Part shown: positions 34,771 to 44,462 of the stretch, piece after piece
Numbering within the stretch: position 1 is the first letter of the stretch
How the letters are laid out: each line of letters begins with the position of its first letter
NCBI GenBank assembly: GCA_022578605.1
Contig: MU394068.1
Location: 186,001 to 250,000 of the forward strand
From: Camillea tinctor
Taxonomy: Eukaryota; Ascomycota; Sordariomycetes; Xylariales; Xylariaceae
Direction of reading: 5' to 3'
DNA length: 64,000 bases
Made by a program: the position numbers and the translations under genes
The notes under the pieces: model-generated
The model's database searches: none
Seen by the model: the letters and a program-made list of their open reading frames with translations, nothing else
What the model was told of the DNA's origin: nothing

Positions 34771-34795
34771 ATGGCGACTACGAACCATCGAGTAG
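34757..34795 (+). promoter_or_regulatory. Upstream ORF overlapping the taxilin start codon
   Basis: ATG at 34757 opens a 12-codon frame ending in TAG at 34795, overlapping the main start (34771) in another frame. Its context is weak (T at -3, C at +4), while the main ATG has A at -3 and G at +4, so most ribosomes should scan past. If the transcript starts upstream of 34757 it could modestly dampen translation. Confidence 0.4.
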
Positions 34796-36926
34796 CCTCA
34801 GCAACACCTGCCCCTCTCTCGTCCGTCCCGACTACGAATGGCCATTCGGCACATGCGCACGATGATCAGCCCTTCACCAATGGCAGCCATGTGCCTCACG
34901 ATCCACGACCTGCTCCTGCTCCTGCTCCGTCGTCCGCTATGGCTTCCAATGCCAAGAAAGGGAAGGGAAAGAAGACGCTCGACCAGAGTGAGGCCTCGAA
35001 GCTGGTTGCCGCAAGAATCTCACAGTTGGAGGTAGATACGGCCGCCGAGAGGGAGCAGGAGGCCGAGATTGGTAGGTCTTTGCTGTCTACTTTTTTTCCT
35101 TTTTTTTTCCTTCTTAATTTTCTAGTTATGTTGGGTTCGAGTCTTTACGGACTTTTAGACGAGTTATATTGTCGGCTTATGCACCAACCAATCCAATCCA
35201 ATCCAATCCACCCGATACGCTCGATAACATGTCTACTTCGAGGTTCTCGGGAATTATGAAATTAAAGGATCGCACCCTCTTCAAGAGGGTTGAAATCATT
35301 ATGGCGCATCAGAGCCATGGCTGCGTCCCGTTGAACCCTAGTAGTTTTAACCGCCCAGTCCACAACAACGTACGATATAAATGGGAAAAGAAGGACAGCA
35401 AGAGAGGGAGAGGAATAAAACCCCCGACAGGAATGAGATTGGCATAGGATTGGTTTCACTCGAATGCATAGTGTCGGCATCTGCGATAATTACGACTACA
35501 TCTCTTGATTCTCTGGCTTTGGTTGTGTAAAAGTTGGCTTGCGTGACTATGATGGACTTATGCTGACAGGAATTTCCTTTTCCGCGCGCTAGATCGAGAG
35601 GTCCGGAAAGCGAATCGGGAATTAAATCACCAGATGAACAAGATGAACGACATGGACAAGATCGATCTCTTGACTAAACGGTCCTCGGAACTTTTTGCCA
35701 ACCTAAAGCGCTTAGAGCGCGAGAATCTGAAGAACAAGAAACGCGCCGACCAGTTGCAGAAGGAAAAAGACTCTAGCCGCACCGATCTTAGCAAGCAAAT
35801 AGGCCTCAAGGAGAAGCTGGAAAAGCTCTGCCGAGAATTGCAAAAGGAGAACAACAAGCTGAAGGTATAATGATGCATGCTCTAGGTTTTGCCCCCGTGA
35901 GGAGTCCGAGCTGATCAACCCGTCCCAGAACGAGCATCGCGCGCTGAACGACACCCATGACCGGCTGAAAACCTCTTCTGATGAGCGCTTTAAGAAGGTG
36001 CTGGAGACATTGGAAGGCTACCAGGAAGAGAAGGACAACCCCCGCAAACAGGTCGTCTACATGAAGGCCGAGGAACTGTATGCTGCTGACTCTGCGATCC
36101 TACCCCACCGGCGCCCCTTACTTACAATATCTCCTATAGGTTTAAGGCCCGCTTTAAGTCCCTCATCGATCAGTACGAATTGCGCGAGCTCCACTTCCAC
36201 TCGGCTATGCGTACCAAAGAGATCGAGGTGCAGTGGAACATGGCCCGCTATGAGCAGCAGAAGAAGGCGGCCGAGGCCGAGGCCAACCGCGCGCGCCAGC
36301 TCAACAGCCAGGTCCTCACCTTCACCAAGACGGAAACAGAACTGCGGAACCAGCTCAATGTCTACGTTGAGAAGTTTAAGCAGGTATGCTCCCTGTGTCC
36401 CTCCCGACCACACCGAGCACAACCATTAACAGACGAGGAGGTCGAGGATACGCTCAACAACAGTAATGATTTGTTCCTGACTTTTCGCAAGGAGATGGAG
36501 GATATGTCCAAAAAGACTAAGAAGCTTGAAAAGGAGAACGACGGCTTCAAGCGAAAGGAGGGGGCATTGAACCAGAACATTTTTAAGATGGCGGAGGAGA
36601 GAAATAAGCATATCAAGGAACTCGACGACATCAAGAAGAAGAACGATAAGCTTACTAGCATCATCAACCAGATGCAGCAGCAAGGCCGGGGCATACCCCA
36701 GGGGATGCAAGGGACCGTCGAGAGCTGCTATGCTGATGGGACGGAAGGTGATGAGGAAGGCGAATTGGACGGCGACGAGCCCAGCGAATACGACGAATAC
36801 GAAGACGAAGGTGACGAGGATATCAGCGAAGAGGGCGAATTCGACGACGATACGGAAGAGGAGATGCTGCCGGTGCCCGGAGCCTACGGTCCCGAGCGGC
36901 CGCCTGTTATGAATGGTCATCGCTAG
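34771..36926 (+). CDS. Taxilin family coiled-coil protein
   Basis: Five exons: 34771-35071, 35593-35864, about 35902-36077, 36140-36383 and 36441-36926, about 492 aa. Joins restore taxilin sequence: EAEI+DREVRKANREL, AEEL+FKARFKSLIDQYELRELHFHS, KFKQ+VEDTLNNSNDLFLTFRKEMEDMSK. Intron 1 is long (521 nt; GCTGACAG branch). Intron 2 would be only 37-40 nt and has no clear branch site, so a sequencing error is possible there. Intron 4 is 57 nt and open in frame, so retention would still give a full-length protein. Residues about 80-400 are continuous coiled coil; the first 75 are Pro/Ala-rich, and the tail is very acidic. Animal taxilins bind syntaxins in vesicle traffic; the fungal role is not known to me. 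Confidence 0.88.
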
Positions 36927-38255
36927 GAGGACGACTCTCCAGAATGGCACGTACCGGACCTCCAGCTCGGTATCCCGCAGTTCCTCTACGCGGCCTCGCG
37001 GTGGCTGCAGGGCGGGCTCGAAAATCTCCAACTAGTGTTGAACGCCATCGAGGAGAGGGCCCGTCTAGCCGCGATGCGACCGGGGGAGATCCGTGTGCGG
37101 TTCCCCCCTTATTCTTCACATGCCACGAATAACGACGCTAGGGACATCGTATAAAGCATAAATAAAATTCATGGTTTTTTGCTAAATGGAGGAGGGGTAA
37201 GAAAGTAAAGGAAGAAAGAAATAAAGGAGGGAGGGGGGGAGGAAGGGTAAGGGGATGAAGTGTTTAGTTAACCATTGTTACTACCTATCTTGAGATTCGC
37301 TGCGTTGCTGTATAACTCGTTGCCTGCTTCTTGCTTCTTCATCATTATTTGTCTTGTTTTTTGTCTCTGGCTATGCTTGCATTCTGATGCGTGTCTGGCT
37401 AGCAAACGCATATTGGCTGTTACTGCCGGCTCCTGCTTTTTCTCACCTCATCTCCTAACTGCCCAGGTGGGCATACATGGGTTACCAGGTCATTGCCTAC
37501 ACTACACCATTACATATGTATGTAACGGAATCCCCCCCACGCCGCCTAGGTTAGTGGTGGTGGTCATGGTGGTCATGGGTCGTTATCGTGCATGCAACCC
37601 TGGGGTATCTGGCATATTATCCTCTCAGCACACGATTACGAGGTAGTTGCCGAGAAACCAAATATGGAAATAAAGAAAGCGTCTGTTCAACAACCTCTTT
37701 CCCGCCTCCTTCCTTTTTTTTTTTTTTTTGGTTTCAGCTTTGGTTGGGGGGGTATAGCGGGAGGGGGAAGTAGTGTGCGATTATACTGTATGATAATGAA
37801 GAAGGCTACTATTGTGAGTATAAGAATTGACATTTTATTGGTCTAAAGAAAAGAGGGGTGGCATTGTGATAGGGAATAGGAGTGAATAGGGGAGCATGGC
37901 TGATTTGGTATAAATTAGCTGCTAACGTCAGGAAGTGAGAAAATAGTAGGTAAGGTGCTAGCTACGTCGTGATAATGATGCCCTGAAGCAACTACAGTGT
38001 ACTACCTATTACATGATTGAAAAGGGGGCACTGAGGACGAAATATCAATGCAAGTGAGGGTATAGCTAGCAATGATGGAGTATAGGTAGTTAATTTTTTT
38101 GTCTTATTTATTACTTTTTTTTTATCTATTCCAATTCAATCAATTGAGTCATGAGTCAAATCCATCTACGCATTGCCAAGATACATAACCTCTCCCTCCC
38201 CTTTCCCTTCTCCCACCCCAACCCCTTACCCCCTTACTTACCTAACCTAACGTCA
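36927..38255. other. 3' flank of taxilin and intergenic region
   Basis: The taxilin frame stays open for 75 codons after its TAG, to a TAA at 37152-37154 (see findings). Beyond that, only short frames without protein character, a T-run at 37718-37732 and AT-rich sequence. Confidence 0.45.
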
Positions 38256-38438
38256 GGGGGGGGGGGGGGGGGGGGGGCGGGGGGGGGGGGGGGGGGGGGC
38301 GGGGGGGGGGGGGGGCGGGGGGGGGGGGGGGGGGGCGGGGGGCGGGGGGGGGGGGGGGCGGGGCGGTNNNNNNNNNNCACACACCCCCCCCTCCCCCCCC
38401 CCCCACCCCCCCCCCCCCCCCCACAACCACCCACACCC

Positions 38439-38470
<32 letters not shown>
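38256..38470. other. Assembly gap flanked by poly-G and poly-C artefact
   Basis: About 110 nt of nearly pure G (38256-38366), ten Ns (38368-38377), then about 90 nt of nearly pure C. A G-block meeting a C-block at a fixed-size gap is what low-signal poly-G read ends look like when two contigs are scaffolded. I take this as technical. The LTV1 stop codon lies only 13 nt beyond the C-block and is intact. Confidence 0.85.
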
Positions 38471-38482
38471 TTTTCACATCCC

Positions 38483-39980
38483 TCACCGCACCGCCGCTTT
38501 CGGCTTACTCTTCCCACCTGCTCCATTCTTAGACGAGGCCCCGTACCGCCCGCGAATGTGCGCAGGGCCCAGCTCGCGCCGTATCTCATCGAGCTGCTCG
38601 GCGCCGCTCTTCCAATGGCCCTGCTTGACGTGCTTCTTGCCGTGCATGGAGGTCCCGCCGAGGAAATCGTCCAGGATGCTATCGAAATCGCCGCGCACGG
38701 CGCCACTCACGCTCGACGCCGCCGACATGTGCGACATGCCCGCCGTGCTCTTCAGGTCGTCGTCGCCGTCGCCGTTGAGGCTGTAAGTCACGTCTTCGTC
38801 GTCTTCGTCTTCGTCGTCGTACGGGTTGTACTGCTTCTCCTCGAGCTTCTCGAACCGCGCGTCTAGCAGGCTGAGCTGCTCCGTGCGCACCAGCGACGAG
38901 GACGTCATGCTGTACCCCGAGGTGCTGGTCAGCGCGCCCTTGCGCTTCTTGCGCCGCCCGCCGTTGGTCGTCGTGGTTAGGATGGAGGAGGCGAGCTCTG
39001 AGTTGGAGGGCGCGGCGGCGCGGGGAGCGCGCCCGCCTGTCTTTTGGTTCTTCTTGAAGTTCTTGAAGTCCTCGAGCCAGTTCTCGTTCTTGACTACGTC
39101 GGCCTCTTCGCCTTCAGCGTCGGCATCGGCCGGTACTAGATCCGGTGCCTCGTCGCTGTCCCGGGCTTGGGTCTTGCGCTCTTTGCTGGGCTTGGCGGTG
39201 TCGTCGGTTTCCCATCCGCCGTCTTCGTCGTCAAAGAAGTCGCCTTCTTCAGCGAACTCGTAATCGTCTAGTTCTTCTCCATCCTTGGCGAGTTCCTTAA
39301 ATAGGTCATCGTCCTCATCATTGTCGACGTATGCTTCGTCCTCTAGCGCCTCCAGCACCTCTCGCAGCCGCGGGTCCATGTCGGGTTGGAATCCGCCAAT
39401 AGCGTCCGGAACGTCCTGCTGGGACTGGTATGTAAGGCGCTGGAGATTCTTGGAGGGTAGGATATCATCGTCAAGTAGTTCGCGCTTCTTGCGCTCGGCC
39501 TCCTCGATGTCTAGGTCGCGCAGCGCAACCTCTAGGCTCTTGCCCTTGTTTTTGTTCTTATTCTTGTTACTAGGCCCGCTGTTGGCTTCCAGGAACACCA
39601 CGTTATCGGTGCCAGACCCAGATCCCAGGTCGCGCAGATGCTGCATGTAGTCATACTCGGTATCATCAAAGTAGACTCCATAGTTGGCGGCCTCGCCCTC
39701 GTTCGCGCGCACATGCGCCACCTCGGACGTGCCCAATTCCGAGGCTAAATCATCTAGTTTTCTCGCCTTGGAGGCGTTGGGAAATGCGGTTGGGTTCAAG
39801 ACCATGGCAGGTGCGTCGGCATCGTGAATAAGAGGGTCATTTTGAGGACGGTGCACCAGCGTGAAGTGCTGGGCCGTCTTCTTGTCTCTGTGGGTGTAAG
39901 TGAAAGTGTTAGTTATTATCGTATCGACTTGTAAGTCAAGACAGGGCGACAGATGCATACATCCATTTGCCTCGAGGCAT
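38483..39980 (-). CDS. LTV1: Ribosome biogenesis protein Ltv1
   Basis: Assembly factor of the pre-40S subunit, involved in late cytoplasmic maturation and export of the small subunit. Two minus-strand exons: a 20-nt first exon (39980-39961) encoding MPRGKWI and 39887-38483, 474 aa. The 73-nt intron has GTATGC, a perfect AACTAAC branch site and CACAG, and its removal restores [11 protein letters not shown]. The family block [16 protein letters not shown] and [19 protein letters not shown] are clear. The middle is highly acidic, and the C-terminus has [15 protein letters not shown] and [19 protein letters not shown], typical of fungal Ltv1, ending in a basic tail. It is divergent with LSG1. The 3' end is next to an assembly gap but complete. 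Confidence 0.93.
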
Positions 39981-40570
39981 TTTGGATTTAGTAATATGAT
40001 CACGTTGGTTGTTGTTCTGGTGTTTTGGCTCTCAATCCCGCGAATACTAATTCCAATTAAAATAAAATAAAGATAGATTCTATCTTGGAAGAAGTTGGGA
40101 TTTAATTGGGTTGGATTGGATTAGATTGGATCAGTATCGATAAATGTGCAGGCGGGAGGATTTGGGGAAGATTTAGTGTAACTGGGTAAGTAAGTCCATA
40201 TAGTTTGTGCCTCTGTGCCTTCGTTTCTTTCTTCCCCCCACCGTCTATATCCCAAATTTCCAAAATTTGGTGGGGTAAGCAGTCTTATCGTCTCTTATCG
40301 AGGCTTATCGCACAGTAGAGTGACGCAAAAATTCAAATCGCCCCTCCATTAATCAGCAAAGACCAAACCCCGTAACCAGAAAACGGGAACAACCCATGGA
40401 CTTCTGAACTTTAACCATCTCAACTCTTTTTACATATACTTGCATAGGTATACACTTACAACGTTCACAACTTTACAGTATATTATTCATTCTCAACCTG
40501 AAATTAGATTCGAATCAATTTGATTACTTCAACAAGTATCATAAACAAAAGGAAAGAAAGGAAAGAAAAG
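39981..40570. promoter_or_regulatory. Shared divergent promoter of LTV1 and LSG1
   Basis: 590 bp between the start codons of two ribosome-biogenesis genes. It contains three CTTATCG copies at 40284, 40294 and 40304 (exact 10-bp period), next to an inverted repeat CCAAATTT-cca-AAATTTGG (40252-40270) whose cores resemble the RRPE element (AAAATTT). CTTATCGC also resembles the PAC element (CTCATCGC). RRPE and PAC control ribosome-biogenesis genes in yeast; use here is inference. Confidence 0.6.
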
Positions 40571-42579
40571 ATGCCCCAACCCAAATCCAAAAATGCCGTG
40601 GGGCTCGGCAACTCCCTGATGAACGATCGCTTTGGAAAAGGCAAAGGCACCGATCGGAAAAAGGGTTCTGCAGTCACCAGAATAAACCATGCAACCGGTG
40701 AAGAATACATAACCAATGACAAGAAGGAGGCATCGTGGGTCAAGATGCGCTCCGTCACCGAGCAAGGCGCCCTGGACGAGTTCTTGGCCACCGCCGAGCT
40801 TGCCGGCACCGATTTCACGGCTGAGAAGATGAGCAATGTCAAGATCATCCACACCGACCAGAAGAACCCATACCTGCTATCTGCCACAGAGGAACGCAAC
40901 GTCCTGGGGAAACACCAGAAGCACAAGGCTAGATTGACAGTTCCGAGGCGGCCAGCGTGGGATGCAACAACCACTCCCGATGAGCTGGACCAGAGAGAAA
41001 GGGAAAGCTTCCTCAACTGGCGGAGAGGCTTGGCCGAGTTGCAGGAGAACAACGACTTACTTATGACCCCATTTGAACGCAACCTGGAGGTTTGGAGACA
41101 GCTTTGGCGGGTCATCGAGAGATCAGACCTGGTCGTCCAGATTGTCGATGCGCGCAATCCGCTCATGTTCCGGTCTGAAGACCTCGAGTCGTATGTCAAG
41201 GATGTTGATCCTGGAAAGAAAAACTTGTTGCTGGTCAACAAGGCCGATATGATGACAACGAAGCAGAGGGCAGCATGGGCCAAGTATTTCAAAGAGAAGC
41301 GCATTGCCTACCGCTTCTTCTCGGCAAGTCTAGCAAAACAACTAAACGAGGAGCGGGACCTGGAAGACGAGCCTGAAGAGCCAATGCAGGGTCAGAGCTC
41401 TAACCCAAAGACAATTCAGAGATCACCGCAAGATGATCTATCGGATGCAGACAGCGAGGAAGAAAGCGGGGAGGAGGAGGAAGAGGAAGAAGAAGGCGCC
41501 GGCGCACCCATCACTCTCGATACTAGCGACGATACTCGGATATTAACGGTGGAGGAGCTGGAAGCCATATTCCGCGAACATGCTTTCAACCCTGATGGTA
41601 CGGTAAATTCAATTCCTTCATATAGACGCAAGGGCTAATCAAATGAACAGAGCCGGATAAGAAATTGCAGATTGGTTTGGTTGGATATCCTAACGTCGGA
41701 AAATCATCAACAATCAACGCACTTATTGGCGCAAAGAAAGTCTCCGTCTCAGCAACGCCAGGAAAGACGAAGCACTTCCAGACTATTCATCTCAGCGACA
41801 AGGTGATTCTGTGTGATTGTCCTGGTCTGGTGTTTCCAAACTTTGCTACCACCAAGGCCGATTTAGTCTGCAATGGTGTTCTGCCCATTGACCAGCTAAG
41901 AGAGTATACCGGCCCGGCCGCATTGGTCGCGCACCGCATTCCTCAGCCATTCTTGGACGCGGTGTATGGTATTCATATCAAGACTCGCCCACTCGAGGAA
42001 GGGGGCACCGGCATGCCGACCGCTAGTGAGCTCCTGGCGGCTTATGCGAAAGCAAGAGGCTTCAAGAGCCAGGGTGTTGGTCTGCCGGATGAGTCGCGGG
42101 CGGCAAGACATATCCTGAAAGATTATGTAAATGGGAAGCTCCTATATGTTGAGCCTCCCCCGGGTTGGGGAGATGGCACCGAGTTCAATCGTGAACTATA
42201 TGATGCTGCCCACCTACCCGAGAAGAGAAGAGCCGCTCTAGCCGCAGCACTAGATGCCCTTGACGTAGGGGATGGTCAGTCTACGATCGACAGTGAGCAT
42301 CTTTCCCTACCAGCTGGGCCCAAGTCCCAGACATTAGACAAGGATTTCTTCACTCGTGGAGGCAGCGCAGGACATTTAACTATGCCGTTCAGCCATAAAT
42401 ATACTGAGCAGGGAAAGGCACAGGCTGCTAAACAGCTTAGTGGACGTAAAGCGAGAGCCATGATTGCTCTAGAAACGGGTATAGACCCAAAGGACATTCG
42501 GCTAGGGTCAAGTAAGAAACATTTTAAGGGCGGACAAAAGGGCAAAGGGAAGAGGGTTGACAACAAAATGTTAGATTAA
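40571..42579 (+). CDS. LSG1: Large-subunit GTPase Lsg1 (circularly permuted GTPase)
   Basis: Cytoplasmic GTPase that releases the export adaptor Nmd3 from the pre-60S subunit. Two exons, 40571-41597 and 41651-42579, give 651 aa. The 53-nt intron (donor GTACGG, GGCTAATC branch, AACAG acceptor) joins NPD+EPDKKLQIGLVGYPN. Start is the ATG at 40571; upstream in-frame codons have no ATG. GTPase motifs occur in permuted order: G4 LLVNKADMM (about residue 222), G5-like FFSAS, then after an acidic insert (Glu-rich, about residues 300-320) G1 GYPNVGKSSTIN (about 352), G2 SATPGKTKHFQT and G3 DCPGLVFPN. The N-terminus (GLGNSLMNDRFGKGKG) and the basic C-terminus (KKHFKGGQKGKGK) are family features. Confidence 0.95.
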
Positions 42580-43446
42580 ACAAGTATACTGGGTCTTATA
42601 GAGAGGGACAAGTGCCACGCACTGGTTGAATGAAAAGTTTTGGTACATTTGAAGAATCATGGGTTTTTTTCCCGTCTCGCATGGTCGGTGAGAAACAATT
42701 CGTAAAGCCCAGCTCATCTGGTTATCGAAACATTCATTATTGAAACTTGATAGATTTCCTACCTCATACAACATTGAAGAGCCCTATGGTTTAACTAGAA
42801 CGATGATAACTTAGGGCAGGATAGCCGGGTATAAGATCATGCAGTACAGTGCAATTCGTGTTGCATAGCGAACAAAGAGACCATTAATTAGTGTAAGGCA
42901 GCATTTGTATTAGGTTTTACAGTTCTCAGTCTCGATGATATATCGTATGGTACAAGACATTAACCTTTGGACGGCCCTTGCCAGAAAGGATAACATTTAT
43001 GATTGTGGCCAAAGCCACAAAGTACCAGATTATGACCTTTGGCTCAAGGACCTAAGAAGCCACCATTCAACCTCCCCCCCCCTTTTTTTTTTTTTTTTTC
43101 TTTTTTTGGATATTTTCATAGAGGATACCTCGATAATGACTTCTAAACAACCTTGGAACTCTATAAGATTAAACTTTTTGAGTCTGGTTGGCCTTTAGTG
43201 TTCAAAACTACCGCATCTATTTATCCCCTAAGTCATCGTATCGTAAATTGAGTATGTTTGAGCACATATTCCTCAATATATATACAGGCTTGCTTTCCTA
43301 TCTCGTTCCATGGTTCCAACCGAATACCACTTTCACTGAGTAACCACTTGATACCTATATAAATCAGAGAAGCCCGCATAGTAACCACATCGTCCGAACC
43401 ATCAAACTCCGAACAAATACTCACCCCGACCTCACTTCAAGACAAA
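42580..43446. other. Intergenic region before the orphan 160-aa gene
   Basis: No gene seen. It contains a T-run (43080-43108) and, at the right end, a TATA box at 43356-43363 for the next gene. Confidence 0.5.
43356..43363 (+). promoter_or_regulatory. TATA box of the 160-aa protein gene
   Basis: A clean TATATAAA lies 84-91 nt upstream of the ATG at 43447, a plausible spacing for a short-leader fungal gene. Confidence 0.55.
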
Positions 43447-43929
43447 ATGTCTTCTGACGCTATGCCTAACGCCAACTCCGTTGTCAACACCGGAAACAAC
43501 TCCCTTCCGCACTGCACTGAGAGCTCGTGCAATAACCCAGAGCACCAAGCGAGGAACGAAGCCAACTACTTCCGCTGGAGATCAGGCTATGACCTATGTC
43601 CCTGGTATGAGCGTGCCAGAGAAGAATTCCTGGACGAAATGGAGCGAAATTGGAAGTACATGGTCGGCTCGAAGTGGCGCTGGCACCCCCCGCACCCTAC
43701 CATGAGTAGGGCCAGGGCCGCTCAAATGGCTAAGATTGAAGCCTATAGGGAGAAGCTCGCCGCCAGGCGCAGGAAGATGAAACTGAGGAGAATGGACGAG
43801 GCCATTAAAGATATTGTGAATATCATGTCTGCTTATTGGCACAAGCCGCCTCAGGCAGTTCGCTGGTATGGGTTTGGAGGGAGAAATAACGGTTGGCACC
43901 GCGATGGGAAGTATGAAGGATGGGCTTGA
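43447..43929 (+). CDS. Orphan small basic protein, 160 aa
   Basis: Single exon starting at an ATG with a TATA box upstream. I do not recognise it. No signal peptide or membrane helix. The N-terminal 30 residues are Asn/Ser-rich, followed by a segment with Cys residues (HCTESSCNNPEHQ) and a Trp/Tyr-rich region (YFRWRSGYDLCPWYERAREEF). The middle is a long basic helix (EAYREKLAARRRKMKLRRMDEAI), and the C-terminus is again aromatic and Gly-rich (WYGFGGRNNGWHRDGKYEGW). It lies at the edge of an island with a decayed NACHT gene and an ankyrin protein. Lineage-specific genes of this kind are common in such islands. Confidence 0.6.
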   Translation: MSSDAMPNANSVVNTGNNSLPHCTESSCNNPEHQARNEANYFRWRSGYDLCPWYERAREEFLDEMERNWKYMVGSKWRWHPPHPTMSRARAAQMAKIEAYREKLAARRRKMKLRRMDEAIKDIVNIMSAYWHKPPQAVRWYGFGGRNNGWHRDGKYEGWA

Positions 43930-44462
43930 GGTGTTTTGTGTTTTAAGGAATGATGTTCTGGATGAGCAGCATGGCTCTCTCCTTTTACTCCTTTTCTTTA
44001 TTTATGGACACGGGGTGGCATGCGGTATTTGTAAAAGATAGCGTTGCTGGTACCAGCGGTTCTGACATCGAGTATACTCTACCACGCTGGAATTTTTTTA
44101 TAGTCAACAGCCTAGAAACACGACCTATGTTTACGGCATATTAACTCTCTGCTTCCCTCCAAATTTCCAATATGGTCCTCCAATGTACGTATTTAACCTG
44201 TACAGGCGTAGGTAGTGGCGCAGCCGAATGTAGCGCGAATAATTATAATATACAAGATCCGAGACCTTTCACATGCAGGCTGAGGATGCAGCTACGAATT
44301 TCATCTTACCTCTCATAATCCCACTTCGCTCCAATCCTTTCGCCAAAGCGTCTTCTCAGCCTAGAGATCCTACAGACCTTCACTAAATCCGAACACTATC
44401 ATATATATCCTCCATCACGATTCTACTTCATAATCCCCAGTTAGCAAAACTGTATAAAAGTC
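43930..44462. other. Intergenic region
   Basis: No gene seen; it holds the 3' flank of the 160-aa gene and the former promoter of the decayed NACHT gene. Confidence 0.45.

Noticed and set aside
38151..38786. Gly-rich and Pro-rich frames across the N gap
   Set aside because: They translate the poly-G/poly-C artefact and include Ns; not biological.
40504..41304. 266-codon minus-strand frame across the LSG1 5' half
   Set aside because: Lies opposite clear Lsg1 coding sequence and has no recognisable features.
44453..44460. TATAAAAG just before the NACHT relic start
   Set aside because: Only 2 nt from the ATG, too close to be its TATA box.
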